Counted from the stretch's first letter, positions 41,979 through 53,069 are shown. The stretch: 64,000 nt of DNA from Exobasidium rhododendri (GCA_026210745.1 CP110630.1:6510001-6574000); one strand, 5' to 3'. Notes: generated by a model from the letters alone, not told the origin. Program-made: numbers and translations.

Positions 41979-43606
41979 TCAAGCCCCATTCCTTGCCATG
42001 TCTTCTAGATATTGTGACAGCTTCATGGCTCCTGATCGGAAGCTCTCGATGCCGCTTTGAACATCTGGATTGGCCATCAGACGAGAGTAGTACTCCTTTG
42101 CCGTCTGTTCAAAGTCGCCTGCCCAATCCTCGCCATTGCTTGGTGACCCCATTCCGCCACCTCCTTCTTCGCCTCCTTCCTCGTCTTCTCGACCAAAGTA
42201 CTGATTGGATGAAATGCTCGTCTGTCCGGAAAAGCCTTGCAACCTTTCTTTGGCTTCACTGGATGCATTCGCATCATAATTGCCCCTCTCAAAGTATTGA
42301 TCGCTGCTGATCGACTTTTGGGCGGCAAATTTGGCTCGAGCATAATTTGGTTCTTCGGCAGACGTGGACGCATTTCCATTGCTGCTAGGCTTGTTGCGAT
42401 CCTGTCTTGCTGCTACCTTGGCCGCTCCCATGTTGAGCCTTCCAAAGCCCATGCCCAATCGCTCCGTATCGCCACTTGATCGTGAAGCCATGGGATTCTT
42501 TGCTGGCGGGCTGGTGGGGGCAGCGCTCAAGTGCGCCTCGTTCCCATTCGATGCATCGACGGCGGAATGAGCAATCTGAGAAGCGGTAGCAGCCTGAATT
42601 GCTGCCTTTGCCATGGCATCAGCTTGCTCAAAGCTTTCCTTTTCGTGCAGTGCTCTATCTTCCATTGCTTTGGCTTTGACCTCTTCTTCCTTGGCCTTTC
42701 GCTCGGCTTCTTCGAAATTGAACGGCGTGGTAGCTTTCTTTACTCCTCCAAGTTTCTTACTTCCACCAAGAGCAGATGAGGGGGTTTTGGTGGCTCCTAA
42801 AGCGCCTTTGCGTGTTGCTGTCGATGTCGATGAACTGGTCCGAGTAGCGTTAAGGGTTCGAGACGAAGTGATGGTAGGCGTCGAACTTCTTTCTGGAGTG
42901 TTGACACCGGAAGTGGGAGCGGAGGTAGCGGGTACTATAGGTCTTTTGCCGATACCGGGCAAGATTGCGGGAGCAGCTACTGGTTCGACTTTCGCTGGAG
43001 CAGCGCTTGCAGGTTTATCCCAGTCGTCAAAGAAGTCTTCATCAGCATCATTGGCAGATGCATCCTCTGCAGTGCCAGTGTTTGCTTGTACACTCGCACC
43101 CAGTGACAATCCGGGGAAGGCAACTCTGGCCCCTACTGGACCACCCTTTGCATCCTCTAACACTCTCTTATCCAACTCCTCCTTGTAGCTCCGTCCGGTG
43201 GAAGAAGTATACTTGACTTTTCCCTCAGTGCCAGGTGAAAGATATGCATTGCCGCCATTACGAGTGAAGTAGTCAAATGCAGCAGTATTACCGCCCACCT
43301 TCATCCTTCTCAACTGCGCCCATGTCCATGAATCGAGCGTAGTAGAGCTGTCATCATCCAACAATAAAGTAGTCAGTTTCGGCAGCGGACATCGGCCATC
43401 TCACCATGTCTCGCCCTGACTCACCGCACAAAAGTAATGTGAACTCCAAGATTCCTATGGACCGATGAGCAGTCCAGGCAGACGTAGATTGCGCACCCTA
43501 GACTGGCCCATGTTGGTGCTCTCGCATTGCAGTCGAAGCACGTCTTGCTACGTATGTGATGCATGATCTGGACCAATTCCTCCTTGGTTGGACCATTTTC
43601 GGCCAT
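41979..43606 (-). CDS. GLO3: ARF GTPase-activating protein Glo3 (ArfGAP2/3)
   Basis: Stimulates GTP hydrolysis by Arf1 on COPI vesicles at the Golgi. Exons 43606-43425 and 43347-41979; 516 aa. The N-terminal ArfGAP zinc finger reads [34 protein letters not shown], with C-x2-C-x16-C-x2-C spacing and the arginine finger region in HRNLG; the intron falls right after ITFVR. The central part is Ala/Ser/Thr-rich with a coiled stretch ([19 protein letters not shown]). The C-terminal Glo3 motif repeats are present: [11 protein letters not shown] and [11 protein letters not shown]. It ends in an amphipathic helix [20 protein letters not shown]. It diverges from NOT2. Confidence 0.93.
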
Positions 43607-44350
43607 CTTTTCTGGTGCTTGCGGAGACGCAGAGAAGTTCCGAGTCGATTTTTAATGCTGGAGTGTAGAGTCGTACAGATCTGTCGCTATTGGGGTGTTT
43701 GGCGGACCCGGGCGCAGTGCGTGTGTTTATCGGCGACGAGACTAGGTGGGATCGTGTTGGTGTTTCGAAGGTCAAGTTGAGCGCACTAGCAGCTAAGATC
43801 TACAACGTTCGCCCGCAAGGGAAGCAACCCTAGCATTTGACACTTTAACTGTCTGTGGACAGTATCATGTCCAGCGTATCTATAGGGTCTTTCTCAGCCA
43901 CGCGAAGGCTCGCATGAGACTGTACTTGAGGTTGAGGAAAGGCTGTTGACAGACACCATATAGACACGTGCAATGCTCCAAGTCCTTCCTCCTCGCCCTG
44001 ATACGGTACCATAGCATCCCACTTGGTATTCTTAATCGTAAGTGATAGTGCAGCATCCTTTGAACGGCCCCGACGTAGTCTGCTTTAAAGTGGGTGAGTG
44101 CAAAGAGTAGATAAGGAAGTGTGCAGGGAGGTCTCGATAGATCAGCATTCAGCGCTTGTAAAAGAAGGCTAAGGTGTGCAGATTTCTTGACGAGATGGGA
44201 AGCGTGACTGGTGATCGCTAGAGTGCCTGTCGTTTAGGAGCGACTGAAAGTTGAAGAACGAGGAATATGGCTTCAAGGAGGTACCGTAAAGAGACTTCGA
44301 TAGGACCAGATTCACTGATACTTTGCCTGTCTTTATCCAGAAGTCACAAC
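43607..44350. other. Divergent promoter of GLO3 and NOT2
   Basis: About 740 bp with an E-box CACGTG at 43965-43970. TTTATCCAG just before 44342 looks like the 3' splice site of a 5'-UTR intron of NOT2. No RNA gene seen. Confidence 0.55.
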
Positions 44351-45968
44351 ATGCAAAGGCCGGGTCCACCACCTCAAAGACCTTCGGCTATGAATCCACT
44401 CAACTTCAGTCGGAGCCCATCAGGCGCAGCACCAACGACGGGATACAACTACCTACCAAGGCCTTCACCAAGCGCAACATCAGGGACGTCAAATCCATTC
44501 AGTAGGGGATTCGCTTTTGGAAATTCGTCACTTCCACCTCACCTGGCAGCTTTCTCAGGGTCGGGAGGAGGGAATGGTCAGGCAGCAGGACAGACAGGGC
44601 AGCATGGAGGCCTACAGCAGGGTGGCCAAAGTTCACTCAATATCAACGATTTTCCTGCCCTAGGAGGTGCTGCGAATCTGGCCTCGTCGGGAAACGATGC
44701 GGTGAATTATGCCACTAGTGCGAGTGGACTTCTACGGTCTGGTGAAGGGGTCAGTAATGAGGACTTCCCCTCACTGAACGAAGGCTTCTCGGGGAACGGT
44801 GTAGGAAACAACAGCAATCAAGAGCAAGTGAGCGCAGCAGCAACACTTCAACATCAGCGGATAGCTCGCGAGCAGAATCAAACGCAGACACTGAATGCGG
44901 CGAGGGGAGGGTTTGGAGAACCAGAAAGAAACTATGCTACAAAGGTGGGAATGCAGCAGCCTCCAGGCATGTCAATAGCACAGAATTGGTCATCGACAGG
45001 GACGGGAGGTCTAGGTAGCTTAGAGAGCATCGTCAATGGAGGGAGTAGGCTTTCTGATATCAATGACGGTAATGGTGGAGGTGTGAAGGGGCAAGGATCA
45101 ACGGCATCGATGATGTCGCACAATGCTGCACCTCAACTGGCAAAAACACCAGCGCAACAAGTACTCACGAGTCCGGCAGATCGATTTGGGCTGCTTGGTC
45201 TGCTGAACATCATCAAAATGCAAGATCCCGATTTGAGTATGCTAGCGATGGGAAGCGATCTGCAGCTGATGGGAATGAGTCTCGATTCATCCGAGTGAGT
45301 GTCGTGAAGCATGCTTGCGTGGAGTGTGTAAAGATATTGAACTCGATCCGCTGACTCGAACGGCTTTCTCCTCCTGCAGTAGCGCCCTGTCATCCTCCTT
45401 CGTCACGCCATGGTCAGAGAATTCGACAGCAGCCTCGCTACAAATCGAGCCTGATTTCCACTTGCCAAGCTGTTACAACGTTCAAACGCCTCCACCACCA
45501 CAGTCCAAAGTCGCTACATTTAGTGACGAGACGCTCTTCTTCATCTTCTACAGTACGCCAAGGGACATCCTACAAGAAGTTGCCGCACAAGAGCTGTGAG
45601 CATGCAGTGTGATGGAGCACATCTGAGGAATGTATGTGTAGATTTACTTTCCCCTTAAACTAACCTAATTCGAAATCTTACACAGGTACAACCGAAATTG
45701 GAGGTTCTACCGAGGCGGACTCAATCTCTGGCTGACAAAGGAAGAGAATGTCCAGCCGACTCACAAGGACCTACGGGCGGAGAAGGGAATGTACATCTTC
45801 TGGGACCCCGTCAGCTGGAGCAAAGTCAGTCGAGAATTCGTGTTGGCTTACGATGCGTTAGAGGAGAGGACGGTTGGGGTCAGTCAAGCTAGTCTAGCGG
45901 CAGGGGTCCAACAACAGGGCATTTCATCACAGCAAGCACCAACGCAAACGGCCCAAGTCGGTGCCTAA
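44351..45968 (+). CDS. NOT2: CCR4-NOT complex subunit NOT2 (CNOT2)
   Basis: Scaffold subunit of the deadenylase complex that shortens mRNA poly(A) tails. Exons 44351-45294, 45380-45595 and 45686-45968; 480 aa from the chosen start. The N-terminal half is a Gly/Asn/Ser/Gln-rich linker with two short conserved pieces, LNINDFPALGG and EDFPSLNEGF. The NOT box begins DRFGLLGLLNIIKMQDPDLSMLAMGSDL and continues SFVTPWSEN, then DETLFFIFYSTPRDILQ, AAQEL-YNRNWRFYRGG and GMYIFWDPVSW. An in-frame ATG at 44267 exists, but the sequence just before 44342 looks like an intron acceptor, so the start at 44351 (MQRPGPPPQ) is preferred. Confidence 0.92.
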
Positions 45969-46205
45969 GAGCGCACACTCTTCTCTCTTCCCTTTCCCGA
46001 GTCAACTGAAGTTTCTACAATCACTTGTATCTTTTCCTCCTTTCTCTTCATCTCGGTCATTCTCAATCCACCCCCCATCCTATATCCTTTCGCCCATTCA
46101 CTCTGCGTTCTTACCAATTGTTACAATAAGAACATTCTTTTGCCTCTGGTGTATGCAAATGACAGGTCGATGTGGGTAGTTCACTTCACGCCTACAGTAC
46201 CAGGA

Positions 46206-47708
46206 TCACTCGCCGATCGCCCCTGAGTCCTTGAGGTGATCGATCTGCGCTTCAGAGTACCCAAGATCCGCCAAGACTGTCTCGTTGTCTTGACCTAACA
46301 CCGGTGGCGCCCTAGAGACCTGTATTCGGAAGCGATGACAGTAGTCAATATATGCTAAAGGTGCAGTCACCTCGCTGTACAACCGCCTCACCTGCATCTT
46401 CCCTTCCCCATATCGCACAGCGGGAGAGTTTATCTTGATTCTACCTGCTCTAGGATGATCCACCTCGGTCACTACTTGTCGATCCAGCGCCTGAGGATGA
46501 TTGAATGTCTGCTCGATGTTTCGTATCGGTGCAATTGGTATTCCCAGCTCCGCAATCTTTTCACACCAAGTCTCTGTAGTCTGACCTGCAAAGATGTCTT
46601 GCAGAATCGTTATTAGTGTGTCGCGGTTGGCTACCCGATCCTTGTTGGTCAGAAACATCGCATCTTCTGCCAAGGAAGGTTGCCCAACAGCTCCACACAG
46701 CTTCCTGAACTGAGAGTCATTGCCTGCGCCTACCATGAACAGCGAATTGGAAGAAGGGAATACTTGGTAAGGGACGATGGAGGGGTGTGCTGTGCCCCAT
46801 CTCGTCGCCTCTTTGCCGCTGATGAGATAAGAAGAAGCTACGTTTGCGAGAGATGCAATCTGAGACTCGAACAGACTGGCATCAATGTGGACACCTTTAC
46901 CTGTCTTGCCTCGACCGATCAATGCAGCCAGAACAGCGCCATGCACATATAGTCCAGTCGTGAGGTCCGTCATGGCGACCCCGATCTTGACCGGTGCTCG
47001 ATCCTTCTCTCCGGTGATGTGGAACAGGCCTGCATCGGCTGCGATGATCACGTCGTACCCGGCAGAACTAGAATAAGGACCAGTCTGACCATATCCAGTG
47101 ATGCTGGCGTAGATGATGGAGGGGTTGATCTTCTTGACATCTTCATATCCGAGCTCCATCGTCGCTAGTTTCCCGGGCAAGTAATTCTCCACCACTACAT
47201 CGGCTTTCCTGATCAATTCATGCACAATCTTTCGGCCCTCTTCCTTTTTCAAGTCGACACTGATGCTCTTCTTGTTCCGATTGACGCTGAGAAAGTAGGC
47301 GCTCTCAGCTGGGAGAGAGTCCCAGTATTTTCGCTTTCGAGTGGATAGTGTAGACGCAAACGATGCTGGAATTTGATCTATCCGAACAAGAGGCGCACTG
47401 GGGGGTGACCAGCTGCGTGTGTCGTCGCCTCCCTTTGGATGCTCTACCTTGATCACGTCCGCCCCCAGGTCGGCTAGCAGCATGGTGCAATACGGACCTG
47501 CTAGGACTCGCGTCAAGTCCAGCACTCGGATGCCTTCCAGAGGAGGAGGAATGCTGGCATGACCAGGGCTTGGAAGAGGCTGCGAGTATCGCAGTGAAGC
47601 AGAGGTGAATATCGTTCGAGGGGAGAGGGTGCTAGGTCCTGGAAGTGCACTCCAATGAAGCTGTCCTCTATGCGCCGACCTCCACGACTGCATGCCGGCT
47701 CTGTGCAT
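46206..47708 (-). CDS. Class III CoA-transferase (CaiB/SUGCT type), mitochondrial
   Basis: Transfers CoA between carboxylic acids. By similarity to SUGCT it could act on glutarate or other dicarboxylates; this is inference. Exons 47708-46392 and 46319-46206; 476 aa. The intron (46320-46391) is 72 nt, in frame and stop-free, so the unspliced frame of 500 aa also stays open. The N-terminus is Arg/Ser-rich, without acidic residues for about 40 residues, as in a mitochondrial presequence. Core motifs: LEGIRVLDLTRVLAGPY, LADLGADVIKVEHPKGGDDTR, VVENYLPGKLATMELGY, ASITGYGQTGPYSSSAGYD, and GKGVHIDASLFESQI with the nucleophilic Asp. The spliced end reads PPVLGQDNETVLADLGY, a conserved block. Confidence 0.92.
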   Translation of the reverse strand: MHRAGMQSWRSAHRGQLHWSALPGPSTLSPRTIFTSASLRYSQPLPSPGHASIPPPLEGIRVLDLTRVLAGPYCTMLLADLGADVIKVEHPKGGDDTRSWSPPSAPLVRIDQIPASFASTLSTRKRKYWDSLPAESAYFLSVNRNKKSISVDLKKEEGRKIVHELIRKADVVVENYLPGKLATMELGYEDVKKINPSIIYASITGYGQTGPYSSSAGYDVIIAADAGLFHITGEKDRAPVKIGVAMTDLTTGLYVHGAVLAALIGRGKTGKGVHIDASLFESQIASLANVASSYLISGKEATRWGTAHPSIVPYQVFPSSNSLFMVGAGNDSQFRKLCGAVGQPSLAEDAMFLTNKDRVANRDTLITILQDIFAGQTTETWCEKIAELGIPIAPIRNIEQTFNHPQALDRQVVTEVDHPRAGRIKINSPAVRYGEGKMQVRRLYSEVTAPLAYIDYCHRFRIQVSRAPPVLGQDNETVLADLGYSEAQIDHLKDSGAIGE

Positions 47709-48197
47709 CGATAGACGATGAAAAGGGAGTGAGGAGGGAACTTACCTTCAGTTGACTGATCGAGGAAGAAGGGAAAAGAGAAAGGATGGCCTGAGCGTGT
47801 TGTGGAGCGCGCTAAAAGATCTATTGAGAAAGGCGGGGGAAAGAAAGATGGACGGGACAGATCTAGATCGAATGTTCATTTCTTCTCAATGCTGAAGTGA
47901 GGCACTTGACCCTCCCTCGTATATGGTACATGTGTGCTTGCCCAGGCAGAGGACAGTGGTAGAGTCCAAACGATTAAGCGACTGATATGGCAGCCATTGC
48001 AGGACCGATTGTGTCATGCGTTATTCTCTCGTGTAGCTGAATCACTCATCTCGGCCGTATGATAAATTTGAGAGTAGAGGGGTTTGCTTCTTTCTTACGT
48101 CGTGTGTCGTGCGTCCCCGTCAAGGGATGACTGTCCAAGTATAGCATCTAATATAGACGTGGCTTGCCGATAGATAGAAAATTGAGAATAATCTATA
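47709..48197. other. Intergenic region
   Basis: 489 bp between the CoA-transferase start and the stop of the first small membrane protein. No feature seen. Confidence 0.55.
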
Positions 48198-48590
48198 TCA
48201 TGTCTTACTTCTAGCCATAGCTCGATCGGTGCTTTCTGCTCTGTCCCTGATCAAAACTCGTTCGGGCATGCATTGCAAAGTAGGGCAAACCATGCTCATG
48301 TACTGCGAGCCGGGTTGTAAGTTCGGGTATGAGCGCGCATCCGCTATCTCTGTTGACGATGATGATAATAGGTGCTCTTCATCTTCTATCTTCTCATTTC
48401 GCTTTCGAATTGCTTCTATCTTTACCCTAAAGCATAATTGACGTCGATTCTCGGATCTTTTGCTAGTGCAAGCATACACCAATGCGAAAAGGAGGCAGAG
48501 CAAAAGAAAGCCTATGATGCCACCAAATATATAGAGTCCCAATATATTCTTGTTTGATCGGTGTGGGATGACCAAGTATTTGGGAGACAT
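48198..48590 (-). CDS. Small single-pass membrane protein, paralogue A
   Basis: 130 aa, not matched to any family I recognise. A short N-terminus (MSPKYLVIPHRSNKN) is followed by one membrane helix (ILGLYIFGGIIGFLLLCLLF...) and a basic stop-transfer CTSKRSENRR, so the C-terminus is probably cytosolic. The tail is hydrophilic with a Ser-rich stretch and ends with PGSQYMSMVCPTLQCMPERVL plus a charged end (split here: PGSQYMSM, then PERVLI). The next gene (49630-50130) shares the helix start (N-x-x-G-x-YIF-x-GI), the SEN after the helix, and the PG-x2-YMS ... PERVL tail, so the two are paralogues. The single exon opens at an ATG with no obvious intron. Confidence 0.65.
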   Translation of the reverse strand: MSPKYLVIPHRSNKNILGLYIFGGIIGFLLLCLLFALVYACTSKRSENRRQLCFRVKIEAIRKRNEKIEDEEHLLSSSSTEIADARSYPNLQPGSQYMSMVCPTLQCMPERVLIRDRAESTDRAMARSKT

Positions 48591-49629
48591 TCTGTCGTAA
48601 TCTGTCGTGCTGGAAAGGTCTGTATTTCTTAAGGTGGGAATGCTTGTAACACCCAGAGACTATGAGAATGGTGTGTTTGCAGGTCCCCTTCACATCACGG
48701 CTCCTCCTCCTCTTATAGTTATATGAAGGAAGTGAGCATTACCATCATACCCTAAGGTCTTAAGAGTTCCGAAATTCCATCACGGAGACGCAATGCTACT
48801 TGTCTTGCATTGCCGTATGCTCAACCACATTGCCTTCTCGTTGAAGCGGCTTCGGTCATTGGAAGGCCGGCGACGATGGCCTCCTCTTGCTGGGATCATG
48901 ACTTTCGTTCCTTCTTTGTTCAATCTTAGGAAGGGTGTCCAGACGCGTTCTAAACCGCCTTTTTCTTTTTGGTTGTGTCTTTTTTGGTTGTGGAATTGCC
49001 GGTCTCGTCTCAGTTAGATTCCTTTCTAGTCTAGACCGGGCGGTCGAGATCGGGGATTAAATTCGACTCTCTAATTTCGATGCAAGGATCGTCGACGTCG
49101 TCGTCGTCGCCCTTTCTCCGGTGTGACGGAATCTGTCAAAGTCCATGTGTATTTGTAGGGCTTGGCAACACCGCGCCTTTGGTCAAGTCACACGAGTCCA
49201 TTGAGTCTCTCGTTTAAGCAGTTTCAATATGAATATGAACGATGTTCGTTTGACAAGGAATTATCTTGTACATAATGCGTCGTTAGCTACTATTTACATG
49301 CATGGTAGGACTGCCTTGTTCGTTGCTGGTCTAGCCTTGAGGATGGCAGATGTAAAAGGCAGGATCTTTGTAGAGTCTATGTAGAATGGGGTCGTTAGGA
49401 ACAGTCTTGAACACATTTCTCCTTCCTACGATGTGCAGTTCGTCGTAAATGCAAATTCTTGTGAAAGACCTTGGGTCCGGAGCGCTTGATACATTCGAAT
49501 GGCTAAATACTCCACCAAGTATATGGCGCAAATCTTGCCGACGGTTCTTGCTTTTTCGGCAGCTCGCAGGCTTTCAATTCTGGTGAGCTTGACCCTTTTG
49601 CCGACATATGAGTTTCGTGACGGTGTAAT
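48591..49629. other. Intergenic region between the two paralogues
   Basis: About 1.04 kb with a short (GTC)n-like run near 49090-49110. No gene, RNA or third paralogue seen in either strand. Confidence 0.5.
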
Positions 49630-50130
49630 CTAGCTTCCTTGACGCTCAATGTCGACGTATAACTGCGCCTTTGGCTTTGCTTTCATCAGCACTCGCTCAG
49701 GTGTACTGGAGAGACCGGGGGACATCACGCTCATGTACTTCCACCCCGGTCTCGAAGAGTCTCGTATTGAGGGCGGAGGATACTCGTGGAGTAATGATTG
49801 GTCTTGCTGATGATTGAGATTTTCTTCGTAACTATTTTCACCACTATTGTACGGTGGAGGAAGAGCAGGATGACGATGATGCTTGTAGGCGTCTTGTCCG
49901 GGGTCGGGCTCGACAGTGTTTAACGGCCCAACTATGTTACTTTGACCATCATTACTGTTGTTTTCTGAACCTCTTCTGAAGTACGAAAATATCAAAGCAA
50001 AAGCAAGAATGAGGAAAAGAAGCGCTACAATACCGGCAAATATGTAGACGCCCACGAAGTTGTTGGGAGCCCTCTGGTCATTTCTGTGCTCGTCCCTTGT
50101 CTCCATGCAGTGATGCTGTATGAAGGGCAT
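49630..50130 (-). CDS. Small single-pass membrane protein, paralogue B
   Basis: 166 aa from the ATG at 50130 (an alternative ATG is at 50106). N-terminal part MPFIQHHCMETRDEHRNDQ, one membrane helix NFVGVYIFAGIVALLFLILA, then RRGSENNSN. The cytosolic tail is Pro/His/Tyr-rich (HHRHPALPPPYNSG), a possible PPxY site (PPPY) for Nedd4-type ubiquitin ligases. The C-terminal block PGWKYMSVMSPGLSSTPERVL is shared with paralogue A. No known family recognised. The two genes are in the same orientation, suggesting tandem duplication followed by spacer growth. A GATA-rich microsatellite lies just upstream (about 50225-50275). Confidence 0.65.
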   Translation of the reverse strand: MPFIQHHCMETRDEHRNDQRAPNNFVGVYIFAGIVALLFLILAFALIFSYFRRGSENNSNDGQSNIVGPLNTVEPDPGQDAYKHHRHPALPPPYNSGENSYEENLNHQQDQSLLHEYPPPSIRDSSRPGWKYMSVMSPGLSSTPERVLMKAKPKAQLYVDIERQGS

Positions 50131-51320
50131 TCGAACAGGAGAAGCGTACGACCAATAAAAGCTGTGTGAAAAAGGAGAGGATAGAGGAGACGGAGTGAGC
50201 AATTAGAGATAGAAAAAAGGAGTTGAGTAGATAGAGACGGATAGGTATAGAGATAGGTAGATAGATAGATCCACAAAAAGGGCAGGTAGACGGTGCCTTC
50301 CAATTTCTACTCTTTTGCACCTACCACGGAGCGTCTCTGAACCCATGCGGTTCTGCAAGACCTTCCCGTCTTTCTGTTTTCTCGTTGATCTCATTATTCA
50401 GCTAGTTGACCACTAAGCGATCTCGAGCTGGCTGTCTAGAACATCTCCTTCTTCTGAAGCACCCTTATCGAAGCAGCAAAGAAAGAGTCGAACAGATCGG
50501 GATCGATCTTATTAAGGTAGCGTATAGAATCGGCAATATAGACGCCATTTCGCTAGCTTTTTCCCGATTTACACGCACACCATTGTTCTAGTTTTTTTTT
50601 TGGTTTTTGCATCTCAGCTCCATAGGCAGTGTTAAATGGAAAGAAAAAAAAAAGGACAGACCAAGGAACACCGCGACCCGACGCACCCCAAGCGTGCCAG
50701 ACACAGTAGTAGTACAGCTTACCATTACTACTTCGAGGAAAGGCCACGAATGTAATGAAGAGCGTCACGATTGTATATTCAGTTGTCTTTGTGCTCTGAC
50801 CACTGTTTCTTGAGCGAAAGGAGGGATCGGGTACACACTCATAGGGCGCTACTGGCATGCATGCATGTCAACGGAGTTGGTGTGTTCCATGTCAACATAT
50901 CTCCGCGCGCGCCGAATACGGTAGACTCGTTCGCCCAAAGATCAGCGCATCTGATCTTGTCCGCAAGAGGGTCGTACCATAGATTGTCCACAAAGTGAAT
51001 CCGTAAGATATGTGCCTTGCTATGAGTATGTTGCGCTAGATTCTGTGGTGGTGGCCTAGCCCTGTGTGAGATGCTATGGATTCGGCCTTGTACACTGAAC
51101 ACCGGCGAACAGTGGCTTGTGACATAGGTAGAGAGGGCGCTTATCCGGTGGCCGCGAGGGTCCGAGAGCTGGAATTGGACCTGCCGCGCATGAGAAAGCG
51201 CAACTGCGAATGTGTGATTAGGACGGTCCAAGGATAAATAGGCGGACCTCCATCCAAGGTCGGAGGAAGGATCCTCCTCTACCACGCACAAGATCTTCCC
51301 CTACCTTACTTGCACCGAGC
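50131..51320. other. Intergenic region with low-complexity tracts
   Basis: About 1.2 kb between divergent genes. It has a GATA/TAGA-rich tract near 50225-50275, a T-run at 50590-50600 and an A-run near 50643-50655. A TATA-like GATAAATAGG at about 51233-51242 lies some 80 bp upstream of the sedolisin ATG. No gene seen. Confidence 0.55.
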
Positions 51321-53069
51321 ATGTTGGTCAACCTTCTCCCACTCTTGGTCCTGGTCACGACAGTAGTGGCCATCGCGAGCACGCCAAGATCTTCAGGACT
51401 AGTCCCTTCGAATTGGAAGCTGACGGGCAGATCATCCCCTACATCTGCTTGCAATTTCACTCTTCATCTTGTTGGCCGCGACATGGATGGTCTCGACACT
51501 CAAATGAACCAGATAAGCACCCAGGGAAGTGGAAAATGGCTAGCGGACAGCGATTTGGCCAAGTATGTGACCCCGACGGATGCCGCCTTGCAATCGGTCA
51601 TGTCTTTCCTCACCACATCAAAGATTCCAACATCGGCCATTCGGAAGAGCAAGTACGGCGATCGAGTGACGGTGGAGACCACGATTGGGAAAGTCGAAAC
51701 AATGTTCGGTGCTATCATGAATGACTACTCAGCAATTGGATCCACTGTCTCCAGGACCAGGACATACACGATTCCTTCCAGTATTTCTCCTTACATCGTG
51801 GACATCTCTCCTCTGGCTCTTTTCGGGTCAGTCGCAGGAGACGGAGTGCTAGCCAAGAGAGAGAGCACCACCTTTCTTCCCGCAGAAGCAAAGAGGGCGG
51901 AAGAATCAAGTCTGAAGGCGGCGGTAGTATCTAGTTCCTCCGTGCCGTCTTCGTGCAACGTAAGTGCCGTCACACCACAATGCAGAAAGGACTACTACGG
52001 CACAGCTAGCTACCAACGGAGTACCGGAAGCAGCACTCAGCCAGATGTCGCCGTCATTGGATTCCAGAATCAATGGATCGACAATGGTCTCCTTAGCACT
52101 TTCACCAAGAAGTACGCCACCAACATCCCTTCTACCTACAGCGTCCCTACCTCTGCATTCAACGGTGCTGCCAAGACAGGAAAGCCTGGCTTTGAGGCGA
52201 TGCTCAATATGGAGGCAGTAGTGGCAGAGATCTACCCTCTATCGACCAATTACATCAGCATGGCCTCGATCGACAACCGTCAGGACCCTTGGCTGCTCAC
52301 CTTTACATCCCTCATCGAAGAGTTCACGTCTGCCACTCGTCCAAAGACGGTCACGATCTCGTACTCTGGCGATGAGAAGTTTTGGTCAGCCTCACAAGCA
52401 AAGAGCATGTGTGTTGAGGCGCAAAAATTGACCGCCTTGGGCACCACCATCGTGGTCTCTACCGGTGATTACGGTGTAGCAGGAACAGAGGATGGAGCAT
52501 GCCCTCCCTTTGTTGTTCGATATCCTGCCGCCTGTCCCTACATTCTAGCAGTAGGAGCCACAGAGGGCTTCTCACCCGAGCAACTGATGGAGCCTGACGA
52601 AGGCGGTCTTGGTCTCTTGTCTTCTGGAAGTGGTGCGTCTAACTTATTCACAATACCTACCTACCAAGCAAAGCAGGTGAAAGCTTATCAAAGTATCATC
52701 GGATCCTTGAATGGCAACTACAACATGTCTGGTAGAATGTACCCCGACCTGGTAGCACAAGGCTCTCGATACTCGATCATCTTCAACAGAGATACGGTGG
52801 CAAGTGGAACATCGGCTTCCACTCCCTACGTTGCCGCTCTCATTGCTCTGGTCAACGACAAGCGAAAGAAAGCAGGAAAAGGAACTGTCGGATGGGCAAA
52901 TCCACCTCTTTACTCTTCTACGACTGCAATGAAGGATATCACCGTCGGTGGTAGTTACGGCTGCACAAGTAACAGTAAGTTGGGCTTCAAGGCCACTACT
53001 GGTTTCGATGCAGCGTCTGGTCTTGGATCTCCCACACTCGATCTGCTCAGCAAAGTGTTTGGTGTGTAA
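51321..53069 (+). CDS. Sedolisin-family (S53) serine peptidase-like protein, secreted
   Basis: Single exon, 582 aa. A signal peptide (MLVNLLPLLVLVTTVVAIAS) leads to an activation pro-domain (about residues 30-180), then the peptidase domain from about CRKDYYGT. The nucleophile is in SGTSASTP (Ser498); the oxyanion Asp is in STGDYG (Asp383). The Ca2+-binding end reads DITVGGSYGC and TGFDAASGLGSPT. The first catalytic element is unusual: FEAMLNMEAV at 291-300 has Glu292, but the expected Asp four residues later is Asn296. Family S53 uses a Ser-Glu-Asp triad at acidic pH (tripeptidyl or endopeptidase). Activity may therefore be weak or absent. Extracellular nutrient acquisition is the likely context. 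Confidence 0.9.
   Translation: MLVNLLPLLVLVTTVVAIASTPRSSGLVPSNWKLTGRSSPTSACNFTLHLVGRDMDGLDTQMNQISTQGSGKWLADSDLAKYVTPTDAALQSVMSFLTTSKIPTSAIRKSKYGDRVTVETTIGKVETMFGAIMNDYSAIGSTVSRTRTYTIPSSISPYIVDISPLALFGSVAGDGVLAKRESTTFLPAEAKRAEESSLKAAVVSSSSVPSSCNVSAVTPQCRKDYYGTASYQRSTGSSTQPDVAVIGFQNQWIDNGLLSTFTKKYATNIPSTYSVPTSAFNGAAKTGKPGFEAMLNMEAVVAEIYPLSTNYISMASIDNRQDPWLLTFTSLIEEFTSATRPKTVTISYSGDEKFWSASQAKSMCVEAQKLTALGTTIVVSTGDYGVAGTEDGACPPFVVRYPAACPYILAVGATEGFSPEQLMEPDEGGLGLLSSGSGASNLFTIPTYQAKQVKAYQSIIGSLNGNYNMSGRMYPDLVAQGSRYSIIFNRDTVASGTSASTPYVAALIALVNDKRKKAGKGTVGWANPPLYSSTTAMKDITVGGSYGCTSNSKLGFKATTGFDAASGLGSPTLDLLSKVFGV

Noticed and set aside
42613-43188. 191-codon frame antisense to GLO3
   Set aside because: Ala/Ser/Val low complexity caused by the antisense of the Ala/Thr-rich Glo3 linker.
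44267-44350. Upstream in-frame ATG of NOT2 adding 28 residues
   Set aside because: Sequence just before 44342 is TTTATCCAG, an intron-like acceptor, and the added residues are not NOT2-like; the later ATG is preferred.
49331-49531. 66-codon frame between the two membrane-protein paralogues
   Set aside because: No similarity to the paralogues and no membrane helix.
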